Part shown: piece by piece, positions 1 through 8,439 of the stretch
Position numbering within the stretch: position 1 is the stretch's first letter
Layout of the letters: each line of letters begins with the position of its first letter
Origin: an uncultured Coriobacteriaceae bacterium
GTDB taxonomy: Bacteria; Actinomycetota; Coriobacteriia; Coriobacteriales; Atopobiaceae
Reading direction: 5' to 3'
Assembly: GCA_902790135.1 (NCBI GenBank)
Contig: CADAQM010000010.1
Span: 31,997-95,996, forward strand
DNA length: 64,000 nucleotides
Position numbers and translations under genes: made by a program
Notes under the pieces: generated by a model
Seen by the model: only the letters and a program-made list of their open reading frames with translations
Databases searched by the model: none
What the model was told of the DNA's origin: nothing

Positions 1-1
1 G

Positions 2-727
2 GGACGCACGCTGCGCACGTGGTCATGCCCGAACGCGCGCGAGCTCGGCGGTTACGACACCCCGCACGGACCCACGATCCGTCACCGGTTTCTGCGCACG
101 GGCGCCACGCGCGGGCTGGTCCAGAAGGATCTCGACACGCTTTGCACATGGGGTGTAACGCGCGTGGTCGACCTTCGCAGCAAGGGAGAGACACCACATC
201 TCACCTGCAGATTTGCCAACCAGGAGGGCATCACGTGGGAGAACGTGCCCCTGTTTGACTACGACCTCTCGGCACCATCGATGCCGCCTGTGCGCGCAAC
301 CGACAACTATCTCGTCACGGGCTACCTGCACATGCTCTCGTCTCACGACGCCATCAGGCGGATCTTTTCGTTCTTTGCCCAGGCTCGCAAGGAGGAGTGC
401 GTGCTCTTTCACTGCGCGGCGGGCATCGACCGCACCGGTGTGGTTGCGATGCTGCTGCTGGGGCTTGCGGACGTGACGCGCAAGCAGGTCATCGCAGACT
501 ACGGCTACTCGTTTGGGAACGTCGCCGAAGTGAACGCGCTGGTGAGCCGCCGCAAGGACGGCCCACCAGCGCGCGTGGCCACTATGCTGCAGGTACGCCT
601 AGACACCATCGCAAACGTCTACGACACCGTGGTCCATGAGCACGGAAGCGTGCGTGCGTACCTTGAGAGCTGCGGCGTGGAGAGCGAGACGATCGCCTCC
701 GTCCGCGCCCACCTGCTGGAACCCTAG
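2..727 (+). CDS. Tyrosine-protein phosphatase, 5' end outside the window
   Basis: The reading frame is open from base 2 to the stop at 725-727, so the start lies upstream. The visible protein opens with NARELGGYDTPHG, the N-terminal signature of bacterial dual-specificity/tyrosine phosphatases (Y_phosphatase3 family), and carries the P-loop HCAAGIDRTG, where Cys is the nucleophile and Arg binds phosphate. It should dephosphorylate phosphotyrosine or a small phosphoester in the cytoplasm; the substrate is unknown. Internal ATG/GTG codons exist but would remove the conserved N-terminus. Its stop overlaps the nagA stop on the other strand (shared CTAG). A paralogue lies at 28429-29175. Confidence 0.85.
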   Translation, partial: GRTLRTWSCPNARELGGYDTPHGPTIRHRFLRTGATRGLVQKDLDTLCTWGVTRVVDLRSKGETPHLTCRFANQEGITWENVPLFDYDLSAPSMPPVRATDNYLVTGYLHMLSSHDAIRRIFSFFAQARKEECVLFHCAAGIDRTGVVAMLLLGLADVTRKQVIADYGYSFGNVAEVNALVSRRKDGPPARVATMLQVRLDTIANVYDTVVHEHGSVRAYLESCGVESETIASVRAHLLEP

Positions 728-1848
728 CGGGCAAGCTCCTCTCCCCTGAGGTAGATGCCGTGGATGTTGAGCTCGTCGTCCACGAGCACTAGGTTTGCCA
801 CCTTGCCACACTCGATCGAGCCATACCGGTCGTCCACGCCAATGGCTCGCGCCGGCGTGAGCGTGCTGGCCGTGACGGCCTCTGCCAGCGGAATCCGTGC
901 CTTGAGCACGGCAAAGCGCAGGCAGTCGAAGAGGTTGGTGGCCGATCCCGCGATGGTTCCGCTCTCCAGCGTGGCGAGGTTGCCCTGCACGTAGACCTTC
1001 TGGCCGCCGAGCGCGTACTCGCCGTCAACGAGACCGGTCGCCTCCATGCTGTCGGCGATCATCACCACGCGACCCGCGAACAGCTTGAAGGTCGCGCGGA
1101 TGGCCGCCGGGTGGATGTGCACGCCGTCACAGATGAGCTCCACGCGCACGTGGTCGTAGTCGGCCGCCGCACCGATGACCGCCGGGTCGCGGTGATGCAG
1201 GGGCGGCTGGGCGTTCCAGAGGTGCGTGACCTCGCGCGCGCCATGCGCAAAGGCCGCGGCCGCCTCGTCGTAGGTGGCACAGGTATGGCCCACGGACACG
1301 GCCACCTCGTCCTTGAGCTCGTCCACGAACTCCAGCGCGCCGTCAACCTCAGGCGCCAGCGTGACCAGCTTGAAGAGGCCGCCCGAACGCTCCTGCACGC
1401 GACGGAACATGGCCGCGTCCGGAGCCTGCACGTAGGCGGGGTTCTGCGCGCCCACCTTGTTGGGGCTGATGAAGGGGCCCTCCATGTTGATGCCCACCAG
1501 GTCGGCGCAGCCCGGATGCGCGCCCGCGACCACCCAGGCGGCGGCAGCGTCGGCGATGGTGTCGAGCTTCTCCTCCGGATAGGTCATCGTAGCGGGGCAG
1601 ATGGCAAGCACGCCCTGGCTCGCCTCGTAGCTCGCAAGCGTGCGGATGGCCGCCTCGGTCCCGTTGCAGAAGTCCTCGCCCATGCAGCCATGAAAGTGCA
1701 CGTCGAGAAGGCCGGGGATGGCCATGAGCCCGGAGGCGTCACGCGTCTCGCCCGAGGCCTCGTCCACAAAGAGGCCGTCTTCCATGCAGATGTCGCGCTG
1801 CTCGAAGCTGCCCTCGGGCGTAAAGACGCGCGCTCCCGTAATGCGCAT
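724..1848 (-). CDS. nagA: N-acetylglucosamine-6-phosphate deacetylase
   Basis: 374 aa, usual NagA length. It removes the acetyl group of GlcNAc-6-phosphate to give glucosamine-6-phosphate, the step before NagB. Visible family marks are the amidohydrolase metal motif LLDVHFHG near residues 47-54, NMEGPFISP, the HTCATYDEA histidine segment, THLWNAQPPLHHR and the late IADSMEATG segment. It starts 3 bp after the nagB stop with a good AGGAGGT ribosome site, so the two are co-transcribed nagB-nagA. The last codon overlaps the stop of the convergent phosphatase gene. Amino sugars could come from mucin or chitin-type glycans, in keeping with the ChbG-like gene at 22 kb. Confidence 0.95.
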   Translation of the reverse strand: MRITGARVFTPEGSFEQRDICMEDGLFVDEASGETRDASGLMAIPGLLDVHFHGCMGEDFCNGTEAAIRTLASYEASQGVLAICPATMTYPEEKLDTIADAAAAWVVAGAHPGCADLVGINMEGPFISPNKVGAQNPAYVQAPDAAMFRRVQERSGGLFKLVTLAPEVDGALEFVDELKDEVAVSVGHTCATYDEAAAAFAHGAREVTHLWNAQPPLHHRDPAVIGAAADYDHVRVELICDGVHIHPAAIRATFKLFAGRVVMIADSMEATGLVDGEYALGGQKVYVQGNLATLESGTIAGSATNLFDCLRFAVLKARIPLAEAVTASTLTPARAIGVDDRYGSIECGKVANLVLVDDELNIHGIYLRGEELAR

Positions 1849-1851
1849 GTC

Positions 1852-2586
1852 CTACCTCCTCGGGCAAAGTGAGAGGGCCGCCTCGTCGGCGATGACCGTG
1901 CAGTTGGTGTGCAGCTGCAGGATCGAAGCCGGCACGCGCGGGGTCACCGGGCCATAGCACATGTCGTAGACGGCCTGCGCCTTGGCCTCGCCGTTTGCAA
2001 TGACCAGGATGGAGCGGGCGTGCATGATGTTCTGGACACCCATGGTGTACGCCTGGCGCGGCACGTCATCGGGGCTGTCAAACAGGCGGCTATTGGCCTT
2101 GATGGTACTCTCGGTGAGGTCGACGCAGTGGGTGCCCTTGGAGAAGGCGTCGTCAGGCTCGTTGAAGCCGATGTGCCCGTTGTTGCCGATGCCCAGAAGC
2201 TGCAGGTCGATGCCGCCAGCGGCGTTTACCATCGCGTCGTACTCCGCGCAGGCGGCATCGGCATCGGGGTTCGAGCCGTCGGGCACGTGGGTGTTCTCCA
2301 TGTTGATGTTGACGTGGTCAAAGAGCTTCTCGCGCATGAAGTAGTGGTAGCTCTGCGGGTCGTCGTGGGAAAGGCCGCGATACTCGTCCAGGTTGTAGGT
2401 GATGACCTCGGAGAAGTCCACGTCGTCCTTGCGATACCAGTCGATGAGCTGCTCGTATGCGCCGATGGGTGTGGTGCCCGTGGCCAGGCCGAGCACCGAG
2501 CAGGGCTTGAGGATGATCTGGGCGGAGATGATGTTGGCAGCCTTGCGGCTCATGTCTGCATAGTCTTTTGCGTGCCTGATCTTCAT
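1852..2586 (-). CDS. nagB: Glucosamine-6-phosphate deaminase
   Basis: 244 aa, standard length for the short NagB form without the C-terminal allosteric extension. It converts glucosamine-6-phosphate to fructose-6-phosphate and ammonia. Recognisable segments are GLATGTTPIGAYEQL (phosphosugar loop), YNLDEYRGL with the catalytic Asp, and LLGIGNNGHIGFNEP with the active His. AAGGGAG sits 9 bases before the ATG. First gene of the nagBA pair, divergent from the DeoR-type regulator at 3031, which is its most likely controller. Confidence 0.96.
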   Translation of the reverse strand: MKIRHAKDYADMSRKAANIISAQIILKPCSVLGLATGTTPIGAYEQLIDWYRKDDVDFSEVITYNLDEYRGLSHDDPQSYHYFMREKLFDHVNINMENTHVPDGSNPDADAACAEYDAMVNAAGGIDLQLLGIGNNGHIGFNEPDDAFSKGTHCVDLTESTIKANSRLFDSPDDVPRQAYTMGVQNIMHARSILVIANGEAKAQAVYDMCYGPVTPRVPASILQLHTNCTVIADEAALSLCPRR

Positions 2587-3030
2587 GATGCACTCCCTTC
2601 GATCGCAGCTACAAACCAGCTGGTGAGAGACGTTGGATGGGTGACGTCGACGACCAGAACTCGAACGCCTTTGTCGGTAATGGTCTCGGCGTTACCCCCC
2701 ACATCTAGAGCGTATGGCCGTGTCTTCACTGCACGTCTGCGCACCTCGCGAATGGTTTGACATTTTGCGCGTACGGTAGCTTTTGTGTCTATATGGCACA
2801 TATTATCTCATGATTTTTCGTTAATTGATAGTATAATGTGATTTCATGTTATATTCACGATTGGGTCTAGTGCATACCGAAGGAGCCTGCCAGACTCATG
2901 CCCTACGCTGCGGCAAGTATTCTCTCGTTTGTCGGGTCAGATTGCGAAGATCGCTTACTGAGATAGCTATAGATGTTAATTTATGTTACATTATCAAGTG
3001 AGTTGACACGCACCACAAGGAGCTCCATTC
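2587..3030. promoter_or_regulatory. Divergent regulatory region between nagB and the deoR-type gene
   Basis: This 444-base gap is clearly AT-richer than the genes around it, mainly at 2760-3005. It holds several -10-like hexamers, for example TATAAT near 2831 on the plus strand and TATACT on the minus strand, and three ATGTTA/ATGTTAC-type words between 2845 and 2995. I could not pair a convincing -35 with any -10, so promoters are not assigned. The position between nagBA and a divergent DeoR regulator makes it the expected operator region. A 72-codon minus-strand ORF running into nagB has no family resemblance and is not called. Confidence 0.5.
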
Positions 3031-3798
3031 ATGAATCCCATTGAGAGACGCGCGCTTATCCTTCGGCGCTTGCAGCGGGACGGCAAGGTGGGCCTCAACG
3101 AGCTCGCCCAAGAGCTCGGGGTCTCGAGCATGACCATTCGGCGCGACCTACGCCAGCTCATGGACCAGGGCATCGCGACCATCAGCGTGGGCACCGCCTA
3201 CCTCACCGACCAAGGGACGGGCACCATCGCCGTAGCCGCAGTCGATGAGCAGGACCAGGTGGTTCCAAGGCGCAAGCGCTCCATCGGCCAGAGGGCCGCC
3301 CAGCTTGTCGACGATGGCGACACGATCATCATCGATTGCGGCACCACCACCTCCGAGCTGCTCAAGTGCATTGGGGCAAAGCGGCTCACCATCATCACCA
3401 ACTCCATCCCCGTGGCGGCGCTGGTCGGCGCCAACCCAAATGTCAAGCTCATCTATGCGCCAGGAGAGTACAGCGAGGACTCGCATGGCCTGATTGGCCC
3501 TTTGGCCGTCAACTTCTTCCATACGCTGCGCGTGGACAAGGCGTTCTTGGGGGCGCATGGCTTTGACGCCGTGGGTGGCGCCAACGAGCCGGTGCTTGGG
3601 GACGGCACGGCCAAGCGCGCCATGCTCGAGAGCGCGGCAAGGTCGTACCTGCTCGTCGACTCCAGCAAGTACGGCAACGTGCACTTTATGGCGCTCAGCA
3701 AGCTCTCGGACTTCTCGTGTGTCATAACCGACGACGACTTTCCCGCAGGCAAGCGCTCGGAGCTCGAGGCCGCCTGCAACGAGGTCATCTACGCCTAG
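3031..3798 (+). CDS. DeoR-family transcriptional regulator
   Basis: 255 aa. An N-terminal DeoR helix-turn-helix (LNELAQELGVSSMTIRRDL, about residues 22-40) is followed by a sugar-phosphate-isomerase-like sensor domain with the typical DCGTTTSELL loop and a later GAHGFDAVGG stretch. Regulators of this class repress sugar catabolic genes and are released by phosphosugars. It is divergent from nagBA, so amino-sugar phosphate sensing is the natural inference. AAGGAG lies 8 bases before the ATG. An alternative is an AgaR/GlcR-type regulator acting elsewhere. Confidence 0.85.
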   Translation: MNPIERRALILRRLQRDGKVGLNELAQELGVSSMTIRRDLRQLMDQGIATISVGTAYLTDQGTGTIAVAAVDEQDQVVPRRKRSIGQRAAQLVDDGDTIIIDCGTTTSELLKCIGAKRLTIITNSIPVAALVGANPNVKLIYAPGEYSEDSHGLIGPLAVNFFHTLRVDKAFLGAHGFDAVGGANEPVLGDGTAKRAMLESAARSYLLVDSSKYGNVHFMALSKLSDFSCVITDDDFPAGKRSELEAACNEVIYA

Positions 3799-3814
3799 TG
3801 TCTCTGAGGAACTC

Positions 3815-4426
3815 CTAGCGCTCACCATCCCACTCTGCGAGGAACTCTTCGAGGAAGCCGCGCAGATACGCATCGCGACGATGCGCCACCCGCCGGCCCG
3901 CATCGGTGGCCATCATGTCCTCGAGCAGCAGAAGCTTGTCGTAGAAGTGCTGGATGGTCGTAGTGGCATCAGCGTTCGTCGGATCGTGGAGCGCGCGACC
4001 GTGCGAGCCGCCATAGGCAAAGGCGCGCGCCACACCAATGGCCCCGATGGCATCGAGGCGGTCTGCATCGCGGACGCAGGCGCTTTCGCGTGATGTGGGA
4101 TCCGTACCTCTGTTTTTGGAGAAGGACACCTCGCGAATCGCCGATAATACCGCCTGTGCATCGTCGTCAACCACCTCGTGCTGGCACATGAAGGCTCTCG
4201 CATTACCGAGGTCCTCGGCCGTGTCGGGTGAGAGTTTGGCGTCGTCCACGTCATGCAGCAGAGCTGCTAGCGCAACGACGTCCTCACGCGCACCTTCCTC
4301 CCGGGCAAGCCTCACGGCAAGGTTGTAAACGCGCATCGTGTGCCATGCGTCATGACCCGAGGCATCCCCCGCAAAGAAGTCGCTCACGTACGGACGGGCG
4401 TCCTCGATGACGTGCCGGTCTATCAC
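3815..4426 (-). CDS. HD-domain phosphohydrolase
   Basis: 203 aa from a GTG at 4426 that overlaps the tdk stop (GTGA), with AGGGGGA just upstream; the frame stays open further upstream but only as an antiparallel shadow of tdk. Metal-binding HD residues are seen in HDAWHTMRVYNLA, ALLHDVDDAK and RDADRLDAIGAIG, the arrangement of the YedJ/YpgQ-like HD hydrolases. These cleave nucleotides or other phosphoesters; the substrate here is unknown. Translational coupling to thymidine kinase suggests a nucleotide-related role, but this is inference only. Confidence 0.85.
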   Translation of the reverse strand: MIDRHVIEDARPYVSDFFAGDASGHDAWHTMRVYNLAVRLAREEGAREDVVALAALLHDVDDAKLSPDTAEDLGNARAFMCQHEVVDDDAQAVLSAIREVSFSKNRGTDPTSRESACVRDADRLDAIGAIGVARAFAYGGSHGRALHDPTNADATTTIQHFYDKLLLLEDMMATDAGRRVAHRRDAYLRGFLEEFLAEWDGER

Positions 4427-5001
4427 GCCTGGTCCCCCTTGCGAAGAATGCCCAGCTTGTGGTGCTTGCGGCAGACGCTGGTATAGGAGTCGTTGCCGCC
4501 GAGCTGAACCTGACTTCCCTCCGTCACCATCTTGCCGTTCTCGTCGAAACGCGCCACGCAGGTCGCCGCACGGCCGCACCAGCAGACCGTCTTGACCTCC
4601 TCGATGATGTCGGCCCAAGCCATGAGCCAGAGCGATCCCTCGAAGAAGTTGCGCTGGAAGTCGGTGCGCAGGCCGTAAGCGATGACGGGGACCTCGAACT
4701 CATCCACGATCGTCGTCATGAAGTCCACCTGCTCCTTTGTGCAGAACTGGGCCTCGTCCACGATGACGCAATCGTATGCGCGAATCTCCTCGGCGCTCAT
4801 CTTCACGAGCTGCTCCACAAAGATGCAGGGCTGCGAGAGACCAATGCGCGACGCCATGACACCCACGCCGTCGCGGTCGTCGAGCGCGGGCTTGGCAAGC
4901 AGCGCCCGCTGGCCCTTCTCGTGGTAGTTGTAGGCCACCATCAGGGCGTTTGCCGTCTTGGAGCTACCCATCGACCCGTAGCGAAAGTAGAGCTTTGCCA
5001 T
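4423..5001 (-). CDS. tdk: Thymidine kinase
   Basis: 192 aa, type II thymidine kinase. The P-loop FRYGSMGSSKTANAL is at the N-terminus, the Walker B/lasso segment is CVIVDEAQF, and the zinc site is built by the CWCGRAATC pair and the later VCRKHHK segment. It phosphorylates thymidine for salvage. I choose the ATG at 5001 because GGGAG lies 8 bases upstream; an ATG four codons earlier has no such site. It heads a two-gene unit with the HD hydrolase, overlapping by 4 bases. Confidence 0.93.
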   Translation of the reverse strand: MAKLYFRYGSMGSSKTANALMVAYNYHEKGQRALLAKPALDDRDGVGVMASRIGLSQPCIFVEQLVKMSAEEIRAYDCVIVDEAQFCTKEQVDFMTTIVDEFEVPVIAYGLRTDFQRNFFEGSLWLMAWADIIEEVKTVCWCGRAATCVARFDENGKMVTEGSQVQLGGNDSYTSVCRKHHKLGILRKGDQA

Positions 5002-5080
5002 GTCGTCTCCCATCGTCTGCGCAACACAACGATGGTACCCCAGAGCATGAGCCGGCGCAGCGGCCTCCGTACAACCTTCG

Positions 5081-5968
5081 CTAGACGCCGCGGACGACCA
5101 GCCCCGTATGGAGAGGCACGCCAAAGAGATCGACGTAGAGCTGGCACTTGCACAGGAACAGGAAGCAGATGTTGGCACCGCGCCCAGAGAGCGTCTCGTA
5201 GTTGGCGAGCCCCTTGGATATGACGAGGTCAGAGTCCCTGAGAGCCACTTGCGTCTCCTCGTTCACGAGGGAGGGCACGGTGCCGGCAACGTCGCTGCCA
5301 TTGCCGATAACGCAGGCCACCTTGTCCAGCCCTACCTGCCGTGCATCCTCCATGGTCGCGTCATTGGAGGTCGGATAGCCGCGGACGACCGCAGTCACCT
5401 GCGCCGAGGGATTCGCGCGCATGATCTGCTCGATGAGCAGCTTGTCGAATACGATCTCGCCGCAGTTGTCTGTGAGGTACGCGATGGTGCGAGCGCTTGC
5501 GATGCGGTCCTTGAGGTCTGAGACCGCGGCCTCGTCGAGCTCCATGCCATCGGCGTCAGCCACAAGCCGCAGGAGAAGCTCCTCGCTCACGTTGCCCGTC
5601 GGGCCGAAGTCGATCAGATTGCCCACGATCGCGCAACGTATGGCAAGGCCCAGCGCATCGTCGCTCGCGACGATGCGCTGGCGCACCTGATCCTCGAGAC
5701 CCAGCACCAGCTCGTTGAAATGCCACTTGACCTGCGTGTAGTCGCGGGTGATACCAAACATCTCGCGCAGCACGCCACTCAGCTGGTCGCTGATCTCGGG
5801 CGCCGTCATGGTGAGGGAGCCCTCCCCCACCGTACGCAGGACTCTGCGCAGGTAATCGGCACGGACGTCCCAGGGTGTGTCATCTGGACATGCGTCCAGG
5901 TACTTATCCAGCATGCAGCGCATGCACCTGGGGCTGAGCGACTTACCCGTTATCTCCTCGATGGACAT
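5081..5968 (-). CDS. DUF89 / ARMT1-like damage-control phosphatase
   Basis: 295 aa. The N-terminal CMRCMLDKYLDACP, the central YLTDNCGEIVFDKLL (metal-binding Asp-Asn) and ISKGLANYETL are the hallmarks of DUF89 proteins, metal-dependent phosphatases thought to hydrolyse harmful sugar-phosphate side products such as fructose-1-phosphate. The start at 5968 is preceded by GGGAG; an in-frame GTG at 5989 overlaps the stop of the GH2 gene but has no ribosome site. Lying directly behind a glycosidase gene fits sugar-phosphate housekeeping, but the exact substrate cannot be read from sequence. Confidence 0.88.
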   Translation of the reverse strand: MSIEEITGKSLSPRCMRCMLDKYLDACPDDTPWDVRADYLRRVLRTVGEGSLTMTAPEISDQLSGVLREMFGITRDYTQVKWHFNELVLGLEDQVRQRIVASDDALGLAIRCAIVGNLIDFGPTGNVSEELLLRLVADADGMELDEAAVSDLKDRIASARTIAYLTDNCGEIVFDKLLIEQIMRANPSAQVTAVVRGYPTSNDATMEDARQVGLDKVACVIGNGSDVAGTVPSLVNEETQVALRDSDLVISKGLANYETLSGRGANICFLFLCKCQLYVDLFGVPLHTGLVVRGV

Positions 5969-5988
5969 TGCTTCTCCCGGCTCATGCA

Positions 5989-8256
5989 CTAGGCACGACG
6001 ATAGATGGCGAGTGCGCCTTGGCCGACGATGCTCACTACAGGCGAGGCGAACGCGCCTACCGTGGGCGTTGCGGCGGAGCCGGCGGCTACCAGCTCCCAG
6101 CCGTCACGTTCGACGTCAACCTCCTGACCATCGCCAAGCACGACCGTACCCGCTGCATCCTCAAACCAGATGCGCGAGAAGAGCCAATCGCCCACCTGCT
6201 CGTCAGCGTGATTCACCTGCACGGACGCGGCGTCCACCGTCGAGAGGACGCTATGCTCGCCACCGTCCGTCACGACCTCGAGCGTGCCCGGCTCATAGGG
6301 CACCTCGAGCAGCGCGTAGTACTCCTGCGTCTGCGCCGCTCCCACCGTGCGTCCGTTGAGCTTGAGCTCGACTTCACCGGCAGGCGCATAGACCTCCACC
6401 GTCATCGGCGTGCCGGGCTCCACCCCCCACGTCCAACTCGCAACGGCGTCGGTGAACTTCCACGGTCCGAACATGCGCGGGGTGCCATGCGCCTCAGGCG
6501 GGCGCACGGCCAGGTAGGGAGCCGTACGCAGGCCAAACACGATCTCGCGCCAGTACGAGACGGGCCGGCGGAAGCCAAACGCATCTATGTCACCAGCAGT
6601 GTTCTGCCAAGCGGGATACGGCTCACCCAGCTCGCCGACGTAGTCCCAACCAGTCCAGGTGAACTCGCCGATGACGGCGGGCAGCTTCTCGATGAGCTCC
6701 CAGTTCTCGGCCACCTGGCGCGGATAGGTCTCGGTTCCCAGCATCACACGCTGGGGGTAACGCTCGGAATCGCCCTCGTAGCGCGCGGTCATGTAGTTGT
6801 ATCCCTGCACGTCAACGCAGGCATCGAGCCGCTCCAGCACGCGCGAGACCACCAGGTGGCGCGTGATGTCGGCCATGCGCGTTGCCATGAGCCCCATGAA
6901 CTGGTTGACGTCACCGGTCACAAAGTCCTCGCGTGGACGCCCGGTGAGGTCGGCGGCGATGTCAGCCACCTCCTCGCCCGCCGCAAAGGCGCCGTTGATG
7001 CCGTTGGTGACGAAGCGCGTGCTGTCGAGCTCGTGAATCCGCTGGCAGAGCTCGTGCGCAACTTCAAAGCCGCGCTCGGTGTTGATGTCGCTGATCTCGT
7101 TGCCCGTGGAGTAGCCCACCACGCATGCGTGGAAGCGGTCCTCGCACACCATGTTGTCGACCACATCGCGCCACGCGCGCGGGAAGTACTGCGCAAAGTC
7201 GCCAAAGCCCTTGGGCTTGGTCCACATGTCACAGACCTCGTCCAGCACGTAGACACCCAGCTTGTCGCAGGCGTCGAGCAGCTCCTGGCTCGCGTGGTTG
7301 TGCGCGCTGCGGATGGCGTTGAAGCCAGCCTCCTTGAGGCGCGACACGCGCCAAAGCTCAAACTCCTTGTGTGCCACGCCGCCCAGGATGCCCTCATCGT
7401 GATGGATGCAGGCGCCGCGCAGCAGCACTGGCTTGCCGTTGATGAGCAGGCCGCGGGCGGGGTCCCACGACTCGGTGCGCAGGCCGCAGCGCATGTGCGC
7501 CACGTCGTCGGCCACCGCAAGCTCAATCCAGTAGAGGTGCGGGTCGTCCTCGCTCCACGGGCGAACATCGCGCAGGTAGAAGCACCTATCCAGCTCGTAG
7601 CGCTCGCCCACACGCACGGGGAAGGTCTCACTGAGCGCGTCACCGTCGTCGTCAAAGATGCGCAGCCGTACGTCCACGTTCTGCGCGCAGCCAGTCTGAT
7701 TGCGCAGCGTGGCGCACAGCTTCACGCGGGCGTCGCCGTCGGGCGTGAGCTCCTGCGTGGTGAGCCAGATGCTGTCCGGCTCGGTGTGCACCTTGGGGCC
7801 ATACATGAGCCACACGGGTCGCACGATGCCGCATCCTGCGTACCAACGTGAGCTGAGCAGGTCGGTCTTGCACACCACCAGCAGCGTGTTGGGGGCGTCC
7901 CAGCGCACGTAGCTGGTGATGTCGCAGGTCAGGCTCGCGTAGCCAAAGTCGCTAGACCCCACCTGCGAGCCGTTGACGTACACGAACGACTTGCAGAAGA
8001 TGGCCTCGAACTTGAGCAGCAGGCGCATGTCGCGCATGGCGGGGTCAAGCACGAGCTCGCGCTGATAGTAATAGACCTGACCGTCAAAGTAGCTCGTACG
8101 GCCACCGTTCACGCTATCAGCGCGCTGCCCCTCATGCCAGAGCGCATCGTAAGGCACGCTCGTGTGCACCGCGTCCTCGGGTATGGCCGTGACCAGCGAG
8201 AATGCGTCGTCACGCGGGTATACGTACCAGTTGTCCGAGAGCGAGATCCTCTTCAT
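5989..8256 (-). CDS. Glycoside hydrolase family 2 (beta-galactosidase-like)
   Basis: 755 aa with no signal peptide, so cytoplasmic. Layout: N-terminal jelly-roll (YYYQREL region), immunoglobulin-like domain, TIM barrel, then a C-terminal beta domain (LKLNGRTVG). The catalytic acid/base is in STGNEISD (about E387) and the nucleophile in VIGEFTWTGWDYVGE (about E531). The GGAGGG site before 8256 sets the start; the frame runs 45 codons further upstream without homology-like sequence. It probably hydrolyses beta-galactosides or other beta-linked oligosaccharides; galactosidase, glucuronidase and mannosidase are not cleanly separable by eye, and the WTGWDY form favours galactosidase-like members. 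Confidence 0.9.
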   Translation of the reverse strand: MKRISLSDNWYVYPRDDAFSLVTAIPEDAVHTSVPYDALWHEGQRADSVNGGRTSYFDGQVYYYQRELVLDPAMRDMRLLLKFEAIFCKSFVYVNGSQVGSSDFGYASLTCDITSYVRWDAPNTLLVVCKTDLLSSRWYAGCGIVRPVWLMYGPKVHTEPDSIWLTTQELTPDGDARVKLCATLRNQTGCAQNVDVRLRIFDDDGDALSETFPVRVGERYELDRCFYLRDVRPWSEDDPHLYWIELAVADDVAHMRCGLRTESWDPARGLLINGKPVLLRGACIHHDEGILGGVAHKEFELWRVSRLKEAGFNAIRSAHNHASQELLDACDKLGVYVLDEVCDMWTKPKGFGDFAQYFPRAWRDVVDNMVCEDRFHACVVGYSTGNEISDINTERGFEVAHELCQRIHELDSTRFVTNGINGAFAAGEEVADIAADLTGRPREDFVTGDVNQFMGLMATRMADITRHLVVSRVLERLDACVDVQGYNYMTARYEGDSERYPQRVMLGTETYPRQVAENWELIEKLPAVIGEFTWTGWDYVGELGEPYPAWQNTAGDIDAFGFRRPVSYWREIVFGLRTAPYLAVRPPEAHGTPRMFGPWKFTDAVASWTWGVEPGTPMTVEVYAPAGEVELKLNGRTVGAAQTQEYYALLEVPYEPGTLEVVTDGGEHSVLSTVDAASVQVNHADEQVGDWLFSRIWFEDAAGTVVLGDGQEVDVERDGWELVAAGSAATPTVGAFASPVVSIVGQGALAIYRRA

Positions 8257-8375
8257 GGTGATTCCCTCCGAGCGCCATTTGGTGCCTTGCGTGATACCCC
8301 TGTCCAATATGTTACTCAGCTGACCGCAGTAAACAAACCGTCTCGGCGCAGGAGTCTGCATACGCCCCCGATTGC

Positions 8376-8410
8376 CAAGCCTCTGGAGCAACCAGTGCTC
8401 CAGAGGCTTG
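8376..8410 (-). terminator. Perfect 14-bp hairpin between ROK kinase and GH2 genes
   Basis: Arms 8376-8389 and 8397-8410 are exact reverse complements (CAAGCCTCTGGAGC) with a 7-base loop. It lies just past the stop of the ROK gene on the minus strand. There is no U-run, so it may be a stabilising or processing hairpin and not a classic terminator. Confidence 0.5.
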
Positions 8411-8439
8411 TGAAGGTGGTCCTGCGCTGCCTCAACGTA

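Noticed and set aside
2583..2801. 72-codon minus-strand ORF running into the nagB start
   Set aside because: Overlaps the nagB ribosome site and start, no family likeness, AT-rich promoter-type DNA.
5968..7851. 627-codon plus-strand ORF
   Set aside because: Antiparallel shadow of the GH2 gene; high GC leaves the opposite strand open. Composition is His/Arg/Val-rich and unlike a protein.
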